The notes: generated by a model not told the origin, from the letters alone. 64,000 nt of DNA from Microbacteriaceae bacterium (GCA_025352325.1 JANXTR010000038.1:29921-93920); one strand, 5' to 3'. Shown: positions 17,011-25,939, counted from the stretch's first letter. Made by a program: numbers and translations.

Positions 17011-17869
17011 TCACAGGTGGTCGCCACGCCCGATCGCGGACTCGATTGCCGAGACGACTTGCGACCACGACGAGCGGATCTGCCGACCGCTGAAGCGCAA
17101 ACAGCGCATGTCGAGGATGCTCAACCGCGCATCCCGTTCCCGATCGATTTCGAATTGCTTGCGTTCCGTGTGCTGGCGGCCGTCGATCTCGATGACAAGA
17201 TGTCGCCCAATCACGAAGTCGACCCGGAGGCGCACCCCGAAGTCGACTTGTGTCCGCAGCGTGATACCTCGGCGGTGCAGCCGGAACCTCGTCACGGACT
17301 CCCAGTACGAGCCGGAGACGGGATCGACGTCGCGGAGCAGTCCTGCCTGTTGGTCTGGCAATCCGACGAGAGCTCGGGTCCAGCCCCGCTCGGAGATCAG
17401 CCCGGATCCGATGGCGCAGTCCGCGGCAGCGACCACCGATTCGAGCGGCTCGCATCTGCGCATGTCGAGCAGGCAGGCGATCGGATCCACCACAAAGCGG
17501 GATCCGCCGCGACCGGCATCCCAGTGCACGATCACCGGATCCTGTGGCCCGCGGCGACGCCGGTGATCGGCGGGATTCCTCAGCCGAGAGCTGTGCGGTG
17601 TGACGGCGACGTGAAGCGGCGGGTGAGCTGTCCTGGTCCAGAGCCCGAGTTCCTGAGGCTCCCGCTGAGCACGTCAGCCGGCCGCCCACTCGGGCCGCCT
17701 GGATGCGAGGCAGGGCCTCATCCGGCCGAGCGTACCAACCCTGTCGCACCCTCACGACGAGCCCGAGTCGCACGGCGGTCGTCAGCTGGTGGCTGGTCCA
17801 TCCTCGGCTCAGTAGCGAGGCGGTCGGGGCGAGACCACCGAAGCGGAGGATGTCGTCGATCAGGTCCAT
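17011..17869 (-). pseudogene. Frameshifted AbiEi-like wHTH / DUF559 nuclease-fold gene
   Basis: The N-terminal part from ATG 17869 encodes a winged-helix region like the type IV antitoxin AbiEi domain (DILRFGGLAPTASLLSRGWT, then VRVRQGWYA). The frame is then lost around 17652-17672. The continuation lies in another minus frame: ELGLWTRTAHPPLHVAVTPH, then a DUF559/Vsr-like restriction-endonuclease fold with VDFVIGRHLVIEIDGRQHTE and a FSGRQI terminal strand, ending at 17011. The total span is 859 nt, not a multiple of three, so one net frameshift separates two well-conserved halves. A true pseudogene and a single-base sequencing error are both possible. It is an orphan with no obvious toxin partner. 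Confidence 0.75.
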
Positions 17870-17888
17870 GACGTGGATGCTGCGGCAT

Positions 17889-17906
17889 CCGGTCTCTGAG
17901 GACCGG
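17889..17906 (-). terminator. Weak hairpin downstream of dapD
   Basis: CCGGTC and GACCGG form a 6-bp stem with a 6-nt loop in the 104-bp gap between the dapD stop and the DUF559 relic. No T-run. The remainder of this gap shows nothing recognisable. Confidence 0.25.
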
Positions 17907-17973
17907 GCACCTCCTGCGAGCTGTGAGCCGATCGCGTCGTCCGGAAATGCAGGCCGCGAGCGCGTGGCTGCGC

Positions 17974-18936
17974 TTAGGCGTGCAGGTGGGCGTTGAGTTC
18001 CACGGGGCCGCCGGAACGCGGCAGCGCCTCGACACCGCCGGTGAGCGAGTTGCGTCGAAACAGCAGGCCGGCCACCCCGCTCAGTTCGATGGCTTTCACG
18101 GTGCGGGGGGCGGCATCCGGGACCAGCAGGTTCACCTTGGTGCCCGCGGTCACGTAGAGGCCCGCCTCGACCACCGAGTCGTCTCCGATCGAGATGCCGA
18201 CGCCCGAGTTCGCTCCGAGCAGCGCGCGTTCGCCGATCGTGACGCGCTGGGTGCCGCCGCCGGAGAGGGTGCCCATGATGGATGCCCCGCCCCCGACATC
18301 CGTACCGTCGCCGACGACGACGCCCTGCGAGATGCGGCCCTCGACCATGGAGGTGCCGAGGGTGCCCGCGTTGAAGTTGACGAAGCCCTCGTGCATGACG
18401 GTCGTGCCGGGGGCGAGGTGCGCGCCGAGTCGCACGCGGGAGGCGTCGGCGATCCGCACGCGGTCGGGCGTGACGTAGTCGAGCAGGCGCGGGAACTTGT
18501 CGATGCCGTGCACCGAGATCCCGGCCCGCTGCAGCGCGGGGCGCAGACGCGCGTATGCCTCGGGGAGCATCGGTCCCGCGCTCGTCCAGGCGACGATGGG
18601 CAGGTGGGCGAAGATACCGTCGAGGTTGATCGTGTTGGGCGCGACGAGGAGGTGGCTCAGGAGGTGCAGTCGCAGGTAGGCGTCCGGGGTGGAGGCGGGC
18701 GCGGCATCCAGCTCGATGATCTGCGTGATCACGTCGATGCTGACCTCGCGGCGCGGATCGTCGCCGACCCAGGTCTCGAGCTCGGCGGGTGCGACGTACT
18801 CGCCGCCCGTAGGGGGTGCGCCGAGCGCGGGGGTCGGGAACCAGGTGTCGAGCACGAGCGGGGCGCCGCCGGGCGAGGTGGCGGTGGCGCGGGCGTGAGC
18901 GACAGTGGCGAGCCCGTGGCCCCAGGCGGTGGTCAT
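17974..18936 (-). CDS. dapD: Tetrahydrodipicolinate N-succinyltransferase DapD
   Basis: Transfers succinyl from succinyl-CoA to tetrahydrodipicolinate, the first committed step of the succinylase branch of DAP synthesis. 320 residues, the actinobacterial length. The left-handed beta-helix hexapeptide repeats run through about residues 165-275 ([60 protein letters not shown]). ATG 18936 lies 6 nt after TACCCT, a leaderless-type promoter. The gene is divergent from dapE across only 41 bp. Confidence 0.95.
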   Translation of the reverse strand: MTTAWGHGLATVAHARATATSPGGAPLVLDTWFPTPALGAPPTGGEYVAPAELETWVGDDPRREVSIDVITQIIELDAAPASTPDAYLRLHLLSHLLVAPNTINLDGIFAHLPIVAWTSAGPMLPEAYARLRPALQRAGISVHGIDKFPRLLDYVTPDRVRIADASRVRLGAHLAPGTTVMHEGFVNFNAGTLGTSMVEGRISQGVVVGDGTDVGGGASIMGTLSGGGTQRVTIGERALLGANSGVGISIGDDSVVEAGLYVTAGTKVNLLVPDAAPRTVKAIELSGVAGLLFRRNSLTGGVEALPRSGGPVELNAHLHA

Positions 18937-18977
18937 GCCCCCAGGGTATCGGCGCGCGCAGACCGTAGGCTTGCACG
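18937..18977. promoter_or_regulatory. Overlapping divergent promoters of dapD and dapE
   Basis: The 41-bp gap holds both -10 boxes: TACCCT on the minus strand (18943-18948), 6 nt before dapD, and TAGGCT on the plus strand (18966-18971), 6 nt before dapE. The -35 position of dapE falls on the -10 box of dapD, so the two polymerases cannot bind at once. Confidence 0.65.
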
Positions 18978-20069
18978 GTGGCCGACCTCGATCCGACCCT
19001 CCCCAGCCGCGAGCTGACGCGCCGACTCGTCGACATCGCGTCGGTCTCCGGAGACGAGACGACGATCGCGGATGCCATCGAGTCGGCCCTGCGCCGGTTC
19101 CTGCACCTTGAAGTCCTGCGCGATGGCGACACGGTCGTCGCTCGCACTCGCCTCGGACGCGACAGCCGGGTCGTAATCGCCGGCCACCTCGACACGGTGC
19201 CGATCAACGGGAACGTTCCCGCGCGGCTCACGGCGGGCGACGGCACCCACGGCACCGGCGACACCCTGTGGGGCCGCGGAACAGTCGACATGAAGGCGGG
19301 CTGCGCCGCCATGCTCGCCCTCGCTGCGACGGTCGCCGAGCCGATCGTCGACGTCACCTGGGTCTTCTACGATCACGAGGAGGTCGACTCCAGCCTGAAC
19401 GGCCTCGGCCGCCTCGCGCGCAACCATCCCGAGCTGCTCGAGGCGGACTTCGCGATTCTGGGCGAGCCGTCGAACGGCGAAGTCGAGGGCGGCTGCAACG
19501 GCACCCTGCGCGCCGACGTCCGCACCCGCGGGCTCCGCGCCCACTCGGCCCGCGCCTGGATGGGTGAGAACGCGATCCACGCGCTGGCCCCGGTGCTCGG
19601 CATCCTGGCCTCGTATCAGCCGGAGTCGATCGACGTCGACGGCCTCGTCTACCGCGAGGGCCTCAACGCGGTCGGTGTCTCGGGCGGCGTCGCCGGCAAC
19701 GTGATCCCCGACGAGGCGGTCGTGCACGTCAACTACCGCTTCGCGCCGAGTCGCGATGCAGCGGCCGCCACCGCCGTGGTGACCGGCCTCTTCGCGGACT
19801 TCGAGGTCGAGATCGTCGACCTGGCCGAGGGCGCGCGCCCCGGCCTCGATCACCCGCTCGTGCAGGCGTTCGTGGCGGCGGTCGGAGCCGAGGCGAGACC
19901 CAAATACGGCTGGACGGACGTCGCCCGCTTCTCGGCTCTCGGCATCCCCGCGGTGAACTTCGGCCCGGGCGACCCGATGCTCGCTCACGCGGACGACGAG
20001 CGCATTCCGGTCGCCGAGATCGACCGCTACGAGCACAGGCTCCGGGCATGGCTGACCGGGCATCACTGA
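18978..20069 (+). CDS. dapE: Succinyl-diaminopimelate desuccinylase DapE
   Basis: M20-family zinc amidohydrolase releasing succinate from N-succinyl-LL-DAP to give LL-DAP. 363 residues. Metal ligands can be placed in [10 protein letters not shown] (His), [10 protein letters not shown] (bridging Asp) and FYDHEEVDS (catalytic Glu and ligand Glu); the lid domain follows, with the conserved [17 protein letters not shown]. The GTG start at 18978 is 6 nt after TAGGCT. Its 3' end overlaps the glycosyltransferase gene by 22 nt. Confidence 0.95.
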   Translation: MADLDPTLPSRELTRRLVDIASVSGDETTIADAIESALRRFLHLEVLRDGDTVVARTRLGRDSRVVIAGHLDTVPINGNVPARLTAGDGTHGTGDTLWGRGTVDMKAGCAAMLALAATVAEPIVDVTWVFYDHEEVDSSLNGLGRLARNHPELLEADFAILGEPSNGEVEGGCNGTLRADVRTRGLRAHSARAWMGENAIHALAPVLGILASYQPESIDVDGLVYREGLNAVGVSGGVAGNVIPDEAVVHVNYRFAPSRDAAAATAVVTGLFADFEVEIVDLAEGARPGLDHPLVQAFVAAVGAEARPKYGWTDVARFSALGIPAVNFGPGDPMLAHADDERIPVAEIDRYEHRLRAWLTGHH

Positions 20070-21259
20070 GGGTCCGGTTCTGGCGCACCTCGTGGTGGGT
20101 GAAGGTGCTCGTGATCTTCGCGGCCTCACGAGTGATCACGACCGTGATCATGCTCGCGTTCGCGAACATCCAGGCTGCCAATGCCTGGACCGGCGCCAAG
20201 CCCGACTACTTCTCGTTCGCCGCGATGTGGGATTCGTACTGGTATTACATCGTCGCGGTCTCGGGGTACCCGTCGACGCTTCCGCTCGGCAGCGATGGGC
20301 ATGTCTCGCAGAACGCCTGGGCGTTCTTGCCCGGCTTCCCGGCGGTCCTGCGGATCTTCCTGACGGTCGGCGTCCCGTACCAGGTGGCCGGTGTCATTAT
20401 CGCGGTCGCCTTCTCAGCGGGCTCCGCCCTGCTGCTCTACCGACTGCTCGCACGGGTGCTCCCCGCCGGGACCGCCCTTTTCGCGGTCGTGCTGTTCTGC
20501 ACGGGAGCGACCTCGCCGATCCTGCAGGTCGGTTACGCCGAGTCGATGCAGATGTTCTTCCTGTTCCTGGCGCTCATGCTGCTGCAGGACAGGCGGTATT
20601 ACCTGATGATCTCGGTCATCGCCGCCGCGGCACTCACGCGGCCGACCGGTCTGGCGTTCGCCGTCCTGCTGATGTTCCACGCGATCCATCGCTTCGTGAC
20701 CCGGCATCGGGATGCCTTCCCCACCCGGCAGCGGGTCGCGGTGGTCGTGGTCGGGCTGTCGAGCGCGTTCCTGGGTGCCGCGTGGACTCTCGTCGCCTGG
20801 ATCGGCACCGGATCCTCCTCGGCCTACACCGACACCGAGCTCGCGTGGCGCACGGGCTGGATCGGGTACCAGGAGCTCGTGCCCTTCCAACCGTGGTTCC
20901 AGGGGGCGCAGTGGTGGCTGAACTGGCTTCGGATCCCGAACTCGTGGCCGTGGGCGGTCATCGGGATGATCCTGCTGATCGCGGTCTTCACGGTCGCTCT
21001 GTTCACGCCCGCCGCGCGTCGGCTCGGCGTCGATCTGCGCTTCTGGATTGCCGGCTACGCGGTGTACCTGCTGGCCGTCTTCTTTCCGCAGACCAGCACC
21101 TTCCGTCTGCTGATGCCGCTCGCCCCCGCGCTGGGAGCGGTGGCGATCCCGCGGTCGATCGTCTATCGCGTGTCGCTCGTCGTGCTCGGGATCGTCGGTC
21201 AGGTCGTCTGGATGTACTTCTGCTGGTGGGTGAACGGTTACGACTGGAGTCCGCCGTGA
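20048..21259 (+). CDS. Polytopic GT-C glycosyltransferase, PIG-V/Gpi18-like
   Basis: A 403-residue membrane protein with about nine hydrophobic segments. The first extracytoplasmic loop carries SFAAMWDSYWYYIVAVSGYP, an acidic/aromatic motif like that of PIG-V-family mannosyltransferases, which use polyprenyl-phosphate sugars. It overlaps dapE by 22 nt in another frame, so it is probably translated from the same mRNA. The likely role is adding mannose or another sugar to a cell-envelope glycolipid or glycan; the acceptor is unknown. Confidence 0.75.
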   Translation: MADRASLRVRFWRTSWWVKVLVIFAASRVITTVIMLAFANIQAANAWTGAKPDYFSFAAMWDSYWYYIVAVSGYPSTLPLGSDGHVSQNAWAFLPGFPAVLRIFLTVGVPYQVAGVIIAVAFSAGSALLLYRLLARVLPAGTALFAVVLFCTGATSPILQVGYAESMQMFFLFLALMLLQDRRYYLMISVIAAAALTRPTGLAFAVLLMFHAIHRFVTRHRDAFPTRQRVAVVVVGLSSAFLGAAWTLVAWIGTGSSSAYTDTELAWRTGWIGYQELVPFQPWFQGAQWWLNWLRIPNSWPWAVIGMILLIAVFTVALFTPAARRLGVDLRFWIAGYAVYLLAVFFPQTSTFRLLMPLAPALGAVAIPRSIVYRVSLVVLGIVGQVVWMYFCWWVNGYDWSPP

Positions 21260-21289
21260 TCGGCGTTGCCTGAGTGCCGACTGGCGTGG

Positions 21290-21319
21290 TTCGACGACCC
21301 CCGTGGGATGCGGGATAAT
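21290..21319 (+). promoter_or_regulatory. Promoter of the DUF3117 gene
   Basis: TTCGAC (21290-21295) and GATAAT (21314-21319) are 18 bp apart. GATAAT is the most consensus-like -10 box in this part of the window, consistent with strong expression. The leader of roughly 25 nt ends in GAAAGGGGA, a good ribosome site. Confidence 0.5.
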
Positions 21320-21350
21320 AGCTTGAGTATCCATCGAAAGGGGACACCAC

Positions 21351-21524
21351 ATGGCAGCCATGAAGCCGAGGACCGGAGACGGACCGATGGAAGCTGTTAA
21401 AGAAGGTCGCCTGATCATCGTGCGGGTTCCGCTCGAGGGTGGCGGCCGCCTCGTTGTGTCGGTTAACGACGCCGAAGCCTCCGAGTTGCGTGACGCCCTC
21501 GTCGGCGTCGTGGGTACCGCTTAA
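21351..21524 (+). CDS. DUF3117 protein
   Basis: A 57-residue protein of the highly conserved actinobacterial DUF3117 family, recognised from MAAMKPRTGDGPMEAVKEGR, the RVPLEGGGRLVV core and the VNDAEASELRDAL helix. No enzymatic motif; the fold looks like a small beta-alpha domain. ATG 21351 follows GAAAGGGGA (21336-21344). The function is unknown. The family is nearly always retained in Actinobacteria, which argues for an essential or central role. Confidence 0.93.
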   Translation: MAAMKPRTGDGPMEAVKEGRLIIVRVPLEGGGRLVVSVNDAEASELRDALVGVVGTA

Positions 21525-21527
21525 CTT

Positions 21528-22160
21528 CTAGTCGGACGTCTTGACGAGCTGAAGAAGCCCGTCTCCTGCCGTGCTCAGCGATGAGACTACAGCCGATGAT
21601 TCGGCGATCGTGCTGAGCAGCGCCCGGAAGTCCTCCGCCGTGTCGTCTCGACGCGCCGGGTCGGCCACTCGACCGCGCCACAGCGCGTGGGCGACCAGCA
21701 CGAGGCCTCCTCGGCGCACGATCCGCAGCGAGTGCTCGACATAGTCCAGCAGTGCGGCCTCGTCGGCGTCGACGAACACCAGGTCGTATGCCCCGTCGTT
21801 CATGCGCGGAAGCACCTCAGCCGCCCGTCCGGTGATGAGTCGGATGCGGTTAGCGGGCACGCCGCCCGCGGCGAACGCGCTGCGGGCATGCTGCTGGTGA
21901 TCAAGCTCGATGTCGATCGAGGTGAGGACAGCATCCGGAGCTCCGGACAGCAGCCAGAGACCGCTGACGCCGGTGCCGGTGCCGATCTCAAGGATCGAGT
22001 GCGTGGAACTCGCCGCCGCCAGAACCGCGAGCTGCGCGCCGACGGCGGGGGAGATCGGGTCGATGCCGAGCTCGAGGGCGTGCTGGCGCGCAGTCCCGAG
22101 CGCCGCGGGCTCGATAACGAAATCCTCGGCGTACTTCCAACTCAGTTCCTTGTCTGCCAC
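21528..22160 (-). CDS. O-methyltransferase (class I SAM-dependent)
   Basis: A 210-residue methyltransferase of the caffeoyl-CoA/catechol O-methyltransferase-like family, similar in type to mycobacterial Rv1220c. Motif I of the SAM fold is ILEIGTGTGVSGLWLL, the acidic end of strand 2 is in SIDIELDHQQHA, and LVFVDADEAALLDYVE is the metal/substrate-binding region. The GTG start at 22160 follows TAGAGT by 7 nt. It converges on DUF3117 (3 nt apart) and is divergent from tatB. The methyl acceptor is unknown. Confidence 0.88.
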   Translation of the reverse strand: MADKELSWKYAEDFVIEPAALGTARQHALELGIDPISPAVGAQLAVLAAASSTHSILEIGTGTGVSGLWLLSGAPDAVLTSIDIELDHQQHARSAFAAGGVPANRIRLITGRAAEVLPRMNDGAYDLVFVDADEAALLDYVEHSLRIVRRGGLVLVAHALWRGRVADPARRDDTAEDFRALLSTIAESSAVVSSLSTAGDGLLQLVKTSD

Positions 22161-22208
22161 GTTCGCAACTCTAGGGCGGCGACCAGCAGGGACGGGTAGC
22201 CTGAGGGG

Positions 22209-22652
22209 GTGTCCTTCGGGTTGACCTTTGACAAGCTGATCATCATCGCGGTGATCGCCGTCTTCCTGGTGGGTCCGGATCGCCTGCCGGCCTACGCTGC
22301 CCAGCTCGCCCGGCTGGTCAAGTCGCTGCGCTCGATGGCCGACGGTGCCAAAGACCGGATGCGCGAGGAGATGGGCCCCGAGTTCGACGAGGTCGACTGG
22401 AAGAAGCTCGACCCGCGTCAATACGACCCGCGCCGCATCATCCGCGAGGCGCTGCTCGACGACCCGGGTGCCGCCGGTGCCGGTGCCGCCGGTGCCGCGG
22501 CGATGGCGATTGACGACGCCGCGGGGGCGGGCGCCGAGAAGCCCGTCTCGGCCGAGCAGCCCGTGAACCGCTATGTGGAGTCGGCATACGAGACCCGGCA
22601 GCGGAAGCTCGGCAAGGGGCGCCCAGCGCCCTACGACGTCGAGTCGACCTAG
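22209..22652 (+). CDS. tatB: Sec-independent translocase component TatB
   Basis: Twin-arginine translocation subunit that binds Tat signal peptides with TatC. 147 residues. There is one short N-terminal membrane helix (FGLTFDKLIIIAVIAVFLVG), the conserved hinge GPDRLPAYAAQL and an amphipathic helix (LARLVKSLRSMADGAKDRMR), then a disordered Gly/Ala tail. The GTG start at 22209 is 6 nt after TAGCCT. In mycobacteria sigE-rseA-htrA lie between the O-methyltransferase and tatB; here only 48 bp separate the two genes. Confidence 0.93.
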   Translation: MSFGLTFDKLIIIAVIAVFLVGPDRLPAYAAQLARLVKSLRSMADGAKDRMREEMGPEFDEVDWKKLDPRQYDPRRIIREALLDDPGAAGAGAAGAAAMAIDDAAGAGAEKPVSAEQPVNRYVESAYETRQRKLGKGRPAPYDVEST

Positions 22653-22693
22653 GGCGTTCGTCTCCACCTAGAGCGCTCGGCGACGGGTGGGAA

Positions 22694-24244
22694 CTACCTC
22701 CTGCGGATCGCCTTCAGCGCCTGCAGCGCGACCAGGATCACGGGCGCGAGCTTCTCGAACTCGGCTCCCGTCCGCGGCAGCTGCACGAGTCCTGTCGCTT
22801 CCGCGATTGTGCGCGACTCGACGAAGCGCAGCAGCCCTTCCGCCCCATTGCGACGGCCGAGACCGGATGCCTGCACTCCGCCCATCGGAGCGTCGACGCT
22901 TCCGAAGGTGGCCCGGTATCCCTCGTTGACGTTCACGCTGCCGAAGTGCAACTGCTCGGCGACGCGGCGCCCATGGGCCCGGGAGCCGCTCAGCACGGAG
23001 GCGTTGAGCCCGAACTCGGAGTCGTTGGCGAGCCGGATCGCCTCGGCCTCCGACTCCACCACGGTGATCGCGACAACCGGCCCGAAGGTCTCGCGCGCGA
23101 AGCACTCCATCGTCTCGGTCACCCCCGTGAAGACCGTTGGCTCGACGAAGTACGGCCCGAGGTCGGGGCGGGCGCGGCCGCCGGCGAGTACCGTCGCGCC
23201 CTTCGACTCCGCGTCGGTGATGTGACCCATCACGCGCTCGAGCTGGGCGGCCGTGGCGAGCGAGCCGACGTCCGTCGAGTAGTCGAATGCCGACCCGATC
23301 ACGAGGCCGCGAACGCGCTCGGCGAACGCTGGGATGAAGCGGTCGGCCACCGATTTCAGCACGTACACCCGCTCCATCGAGACACACAGTTGGCCAGCAG
23401 CCGAGAAGCAGGCGTACGCGGCGTCGGCGGCGGCCTTCGCGGGATCGACGTCGTCGAGCACGATCAGCGGGTTCTTGCCCCCGAGCTCCATCGACGAGTT
23501 GATGAGCCGGTTCGCGGCCCGCGCGGCCACCGAGCGGCCGGTCGCGGTCGATCCGGTGAACGCCACATAGTCGCCGGCGTCGACGACCGCGTTGCCGATC
23601 GTCGCTCCGTCGCCCGCCACGACGCCCCAGAGGGCGGCAGGGACGCCCGCGTCGATGAAGGCGCTCCGAGCCGCCAGGATCGTGAGCACACCCTGGTTGT
23701 CGGCCTTCTGCACGATCCCGTTGCCGGCGGCGAGGGCGGGGGCGATGTCCATGACTGCGAGGCTGAGTGGGTAGTTCCACGGCGTGATGACGCCGACGAT
23801 GCCCTTCGGCATGAATCCGACACGGGTCTGCATGACGAGCGGGATGCCCGCACGCCGCCGTCCGCCCCGGAGCACGCTCGCGGCCGCCAGGGCGTTGAAA
23901 CGGGTGGCGCCCGCCGAGTTGAAGACCTCCTCGAAGGCCTGGCCGCGGGTCTTGCCGGTTTCAGTTTGCACGGCATCCAACAGGAGTTCGCGGCGCTCGA
24001 GCAGCAAATCGTGGGCGCGCAGCAGCACGGCGCGCCGGTGGGCGAAGCCGGCCGCCCACCACGACGCTTGCGCGACGCGGGCGGCGGCCGCGATATCCGC
24101 CACATCGCCTGCGGTGCTCAGGGGCAGCGCGTGCAGCACCTCGCCGGTGAACGGCGCGAGCACGTCGACGGTCTCGCCCGAGGTGGCGGTGAGACCGCCG
24201 ATCAGGCTGCTGGCTTCGGCACTGACGATCATGGATCCCGACAT
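22694..24244 (-). CDS. NAD(P)-dependent aldehyde dehydrogenase, succinate-semialdehyde type
   Basis: Aldehyde dehydrogenase superfamily, 516 residues. Motifs in order: GIVGVITPWNYPLSLAVMDI, FTGSTATGRSVA (cofactor loop), SMELGGKNPLIV with its general-base Glu, SAAGQLCVSMERVYV with its catalytic Cys, and ARETFGPVVAI. This pattern fits the GabD2-like succinate-semialdehyde dehydrogenases of actinobacteria, and the neighbouring relic of a PLP decarboxylase hints at amino-acid or GABA degradation. ATG 24244 has TAGACT 7 nt upstream; a second in-frame ATG lies at 24232. The exact substrate is not provable from the sequence. Confidence 0.88.
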   Translation of the reverse strand: MSGSMIVSAEASSLIGGLTATSGETVDVLAPFTGEVLHALPLSTAGDVADIAAAARVAQASWWAAGFAHRRAVLLRAHDLLLERRELLLDAVQTETGKTRGQAFEEVFNSAGATRFNALAAASVLRGGRRRAGIPLVMQTRVGFMPKGIVGVITPWNYPLSLAVMDIAPALAAGNGIVQKADNQGVLTILAARSAFIDAGVPAALWGVVAGDGATIGNAVVDAGDYVAFTGSTATGRSVAARAANRLINSSMELGGKNPLIVLDDVDPAKAAADAAYACFSAAGQLCVSMERVYVLKSVADRFIPAFAERVRGLVIGSAFDYSTDVGSLATAAQLERVMGHITDAESKGATVLAGGRARPDLGPYFVEPTVFTGVTETMECFARETFGPVVAITVVESEAEAIRLANDSEFGLNASVLSGSRAHGRRVAEQLHFGSVNVNEGYRATFGSVDAPMGGVQASGLGRRNGAEGLLRFVESRTIAEATGLVQLPRTGAEFEKLAPVILVALQALKAIRRR

Positions 24245-24289
24245 GATTCGGAGTCTATGTCGGCGGATGTCTGTCGATACGGTGCGGAC

Positions 24290-24938
24290 ATGTCGCGGGC
24301 CACCCCCGCACCGCCCGCCCAGGTCCGCGAGCTCCGCGCCGGAACCGTGGTGTGCTGTGCCGCCGGATCGATCGGCACCGGGGGCTTCGCCACGGCGCCG
24401 GGCTTCGTGCTCGTGCGCTTCCTCACCGACACGCTCGGGGATCCCGCTGCACGTGGACGCGTGCGTCGGCGGACTGGTGCTCCCGTTCTGGGCGGCCACA
24501 GGCGGCGGTAACCTGCCGCCCTGGGATTTCCGGGTCGCCGGGGTGACGAGCATGAGCGCCGACCTGCAGAAGTTCGGCTACGCGCCGAAGGGCATCTCCG
24601 TCGTGCTGCAGCGGCTGCGCGATCGGCAGCGCGCGCAGTACTTCGCGACGACGCGATGGCCGGGATACCCGGTCGTCAATCCGACGATCCTCGGGTCGAA
24701 GTCTGCCGGTCCGCTCGCTGCCGCGTGGGCGATCGTGCAGGTCCTCGGCAGGGACGGATTCGCGGAGCTCGCGGCATCCATGGCATCCATGGTCCGGTCG
24801 ATCGCCGCACTCGTCGGGCAGATCGGGCGCATCGAGGGGCTGCGGGTCGTCGGCATGCCGACCGGGCCGCTGTTCGCCGTGGCCACCGACGAGGCGGTGT
24901 CGCCCGAGAACAGGGTCGACCCGCGGCCGGAGTCCTAG
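24290..24938 (+). pseudogene. Chimeric relic: MFS transporter start joined to PLP-decarboxylase fragment
   Basis: From ATG 24290 the frame reads MSRATPAPPAQVRELRAGTV, then one membrane helix ending FATAPGFVLVRFLTDTLG, typical of the first helix of sugar:cation (GPH-type) MFS carriers. Near 24436-24446 homology switches, in another frame, to the middle of a sphingosine-phosphate-lyase/glutamate-decarboxylase-like PLP enzyme: GIPLHVDACVGGLVLPFW, WDFRVAGVTSMSADLQKFGY with its PLP Lys, then APKG. This fragment runs to a stop at 24938 without the family's last 80-100 residues. A deletion fusing two former genes explains it. A TACGGT box still sits 6 nt before the ATG. Confidence 0.8.
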
Positions 24939-25849
24939 CCCGCGTGCGCGTCGAAGAACTGCCGCGCCTCGGCGCGGAGGGCCTCGACGACGAGACGCAC
25001 CGAGGGGCGCACCGCACGATCCGGTCGCATGATCGCCCAGATGACGCGCTCGGACCGCACCCCGACCAGCGGACGGGTGACCAGCCCGTTCTCGCGGTCG
25101 CGGGTGGTGAAACGGGGGAGGATCGCGATCCCGTGCCCGGAGGCGACCAGTGCCTCCACGATGGAGTTGTCGATCAGACGCTGGATGCGGTGCGCCTCCT
25201 GCCCCGTGATCGCCTCGACGCGTTGCAGGATGCGGTCGAAGGGGAAGCCCTCCGGGTTGCCGATCCAGCTCTCGCCCACGACGTCGGCCGGGGTCAACTC
25301 GGATTTCGCGGCAAGCGGATGCCCGTCCGGTAGCACGATGTCGAGCGGTTCGCGCATCAACTCGACGGTCACGAGGTGACGCTCCCGCCAGCTCGGAAGC
25401 ACTCCGGGTGCATCGGCGACGACGATGTCGTGATCCATCGCCAGATCCGCGAAGTCGGGCAGCAGTGGATCCTGATCGGTGCAGACCACCCGCAGGCCGG
25501 GCACGCCCGAGACGCGTCGCAGGAACCCGGGCAGCAGCATCTCGCCGCCGGTCGGGAAGAAGGTGACCGAGACCTCGCCTCGCGGCTGCTCGACGAACTC
25601 CGACCAGGCGGCCTCGGCCTTCTCGAGCGCGACGGCGACATCCTTGGCGGTCTCGGCCAGGGCATGACCCGCGGTCGTCAGCGCGATGCCGCGTCCCGCC
25701 CGTTCGGTGAGGGGGATTCCTGCCTCGCGTTCCAAGGTCTTCAGCTGCTGTGACACCGCGGAGGGCGTTAGGTGCAGCGCCTCGGCGACGGCGGTCACGC
25801 TGCCGCGGTCGGAGAGTTCGCGCAGAAGCTCGAGTCGGCGGACGTCCAT
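24935..25849 (-). CDS. LysR-family transcriptional regulator
   Basis: 304 residues. N-terminal winged HTH (RRLELLRELSDRGSVTAVAE, then ALHLTPSAVSQQLKTLE) and a C-terminal periplasmic-binding-like effector domain (about 90-295). ATG 25849 is 6 nt after TACGGT (25856-25861 on the minus strand). A perfect palindrome begins right at the upstream edge of that box, so the protein probably regulates itself. Its 3' end overlaps the chimeric relic by 4 nt. Likely former targets are the lost transporter and decarboxylase genes or the aldehyde dehydrogenase; this is inference. Confidence 0.92.
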   Translation of the reverse strand: MDVRRLELLRELSDRGSVTAVAEALHLTPSAVSQQLKTLEREAGIPLTERAGRGIALTTAGHALAETAKDVAVALEKAEAAWSEFVEQPRGEVSVTFFPTGGEMLLPGFLRRVSGVPGLRVVCTDQDPLLPDFADLAMDHDIVVADAPGVLPSWRERHLVTVELMREPLDIVLPDGHPLAAKSELTPADVVGESWIGNPEGFPFDRILQRVEAITGQEAHRIQRLIDNSIVEALVASGHGIAILPRFTTRDRENGLVTRPLVGVRSERVIWAIMRPDRAVRPSVRLVVEALRAEARQFFDAHAG

Positions 25850-25860
25850 GCAAGCACCGT

Positions 25861-25889
25861 ACCAGGATGTAGTTCAGCTACATCCTGGT
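25861..25889. promoter_or_regulatory. Perfect palindromic operator upstream of lysR
   Basis: Two 12-bp arms (25861-25872 and 25878-25889) are exact inverted copies around a 5-bp centre. The palindrome contains the LysR-type T-N11-A pattern (T25870, A25882). It abuts the lysR -10 box, as expected for autorepression. A transcribed hairpin for the plus strand is the alternative, but no plus-strand gene ends here. Confidence 0.65.
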
Positions 25890-25939
25890 TGCAGGAGCAT
25901 TCGATGGTGCTAAACGATGGTGTCCGCTGTAATCAATAC

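Noticed and set aside
24290..24938. A functional transporter-decarboxylase fusion protein
   Set aside because: The two parts are in different frames and both lack most of their family domains.
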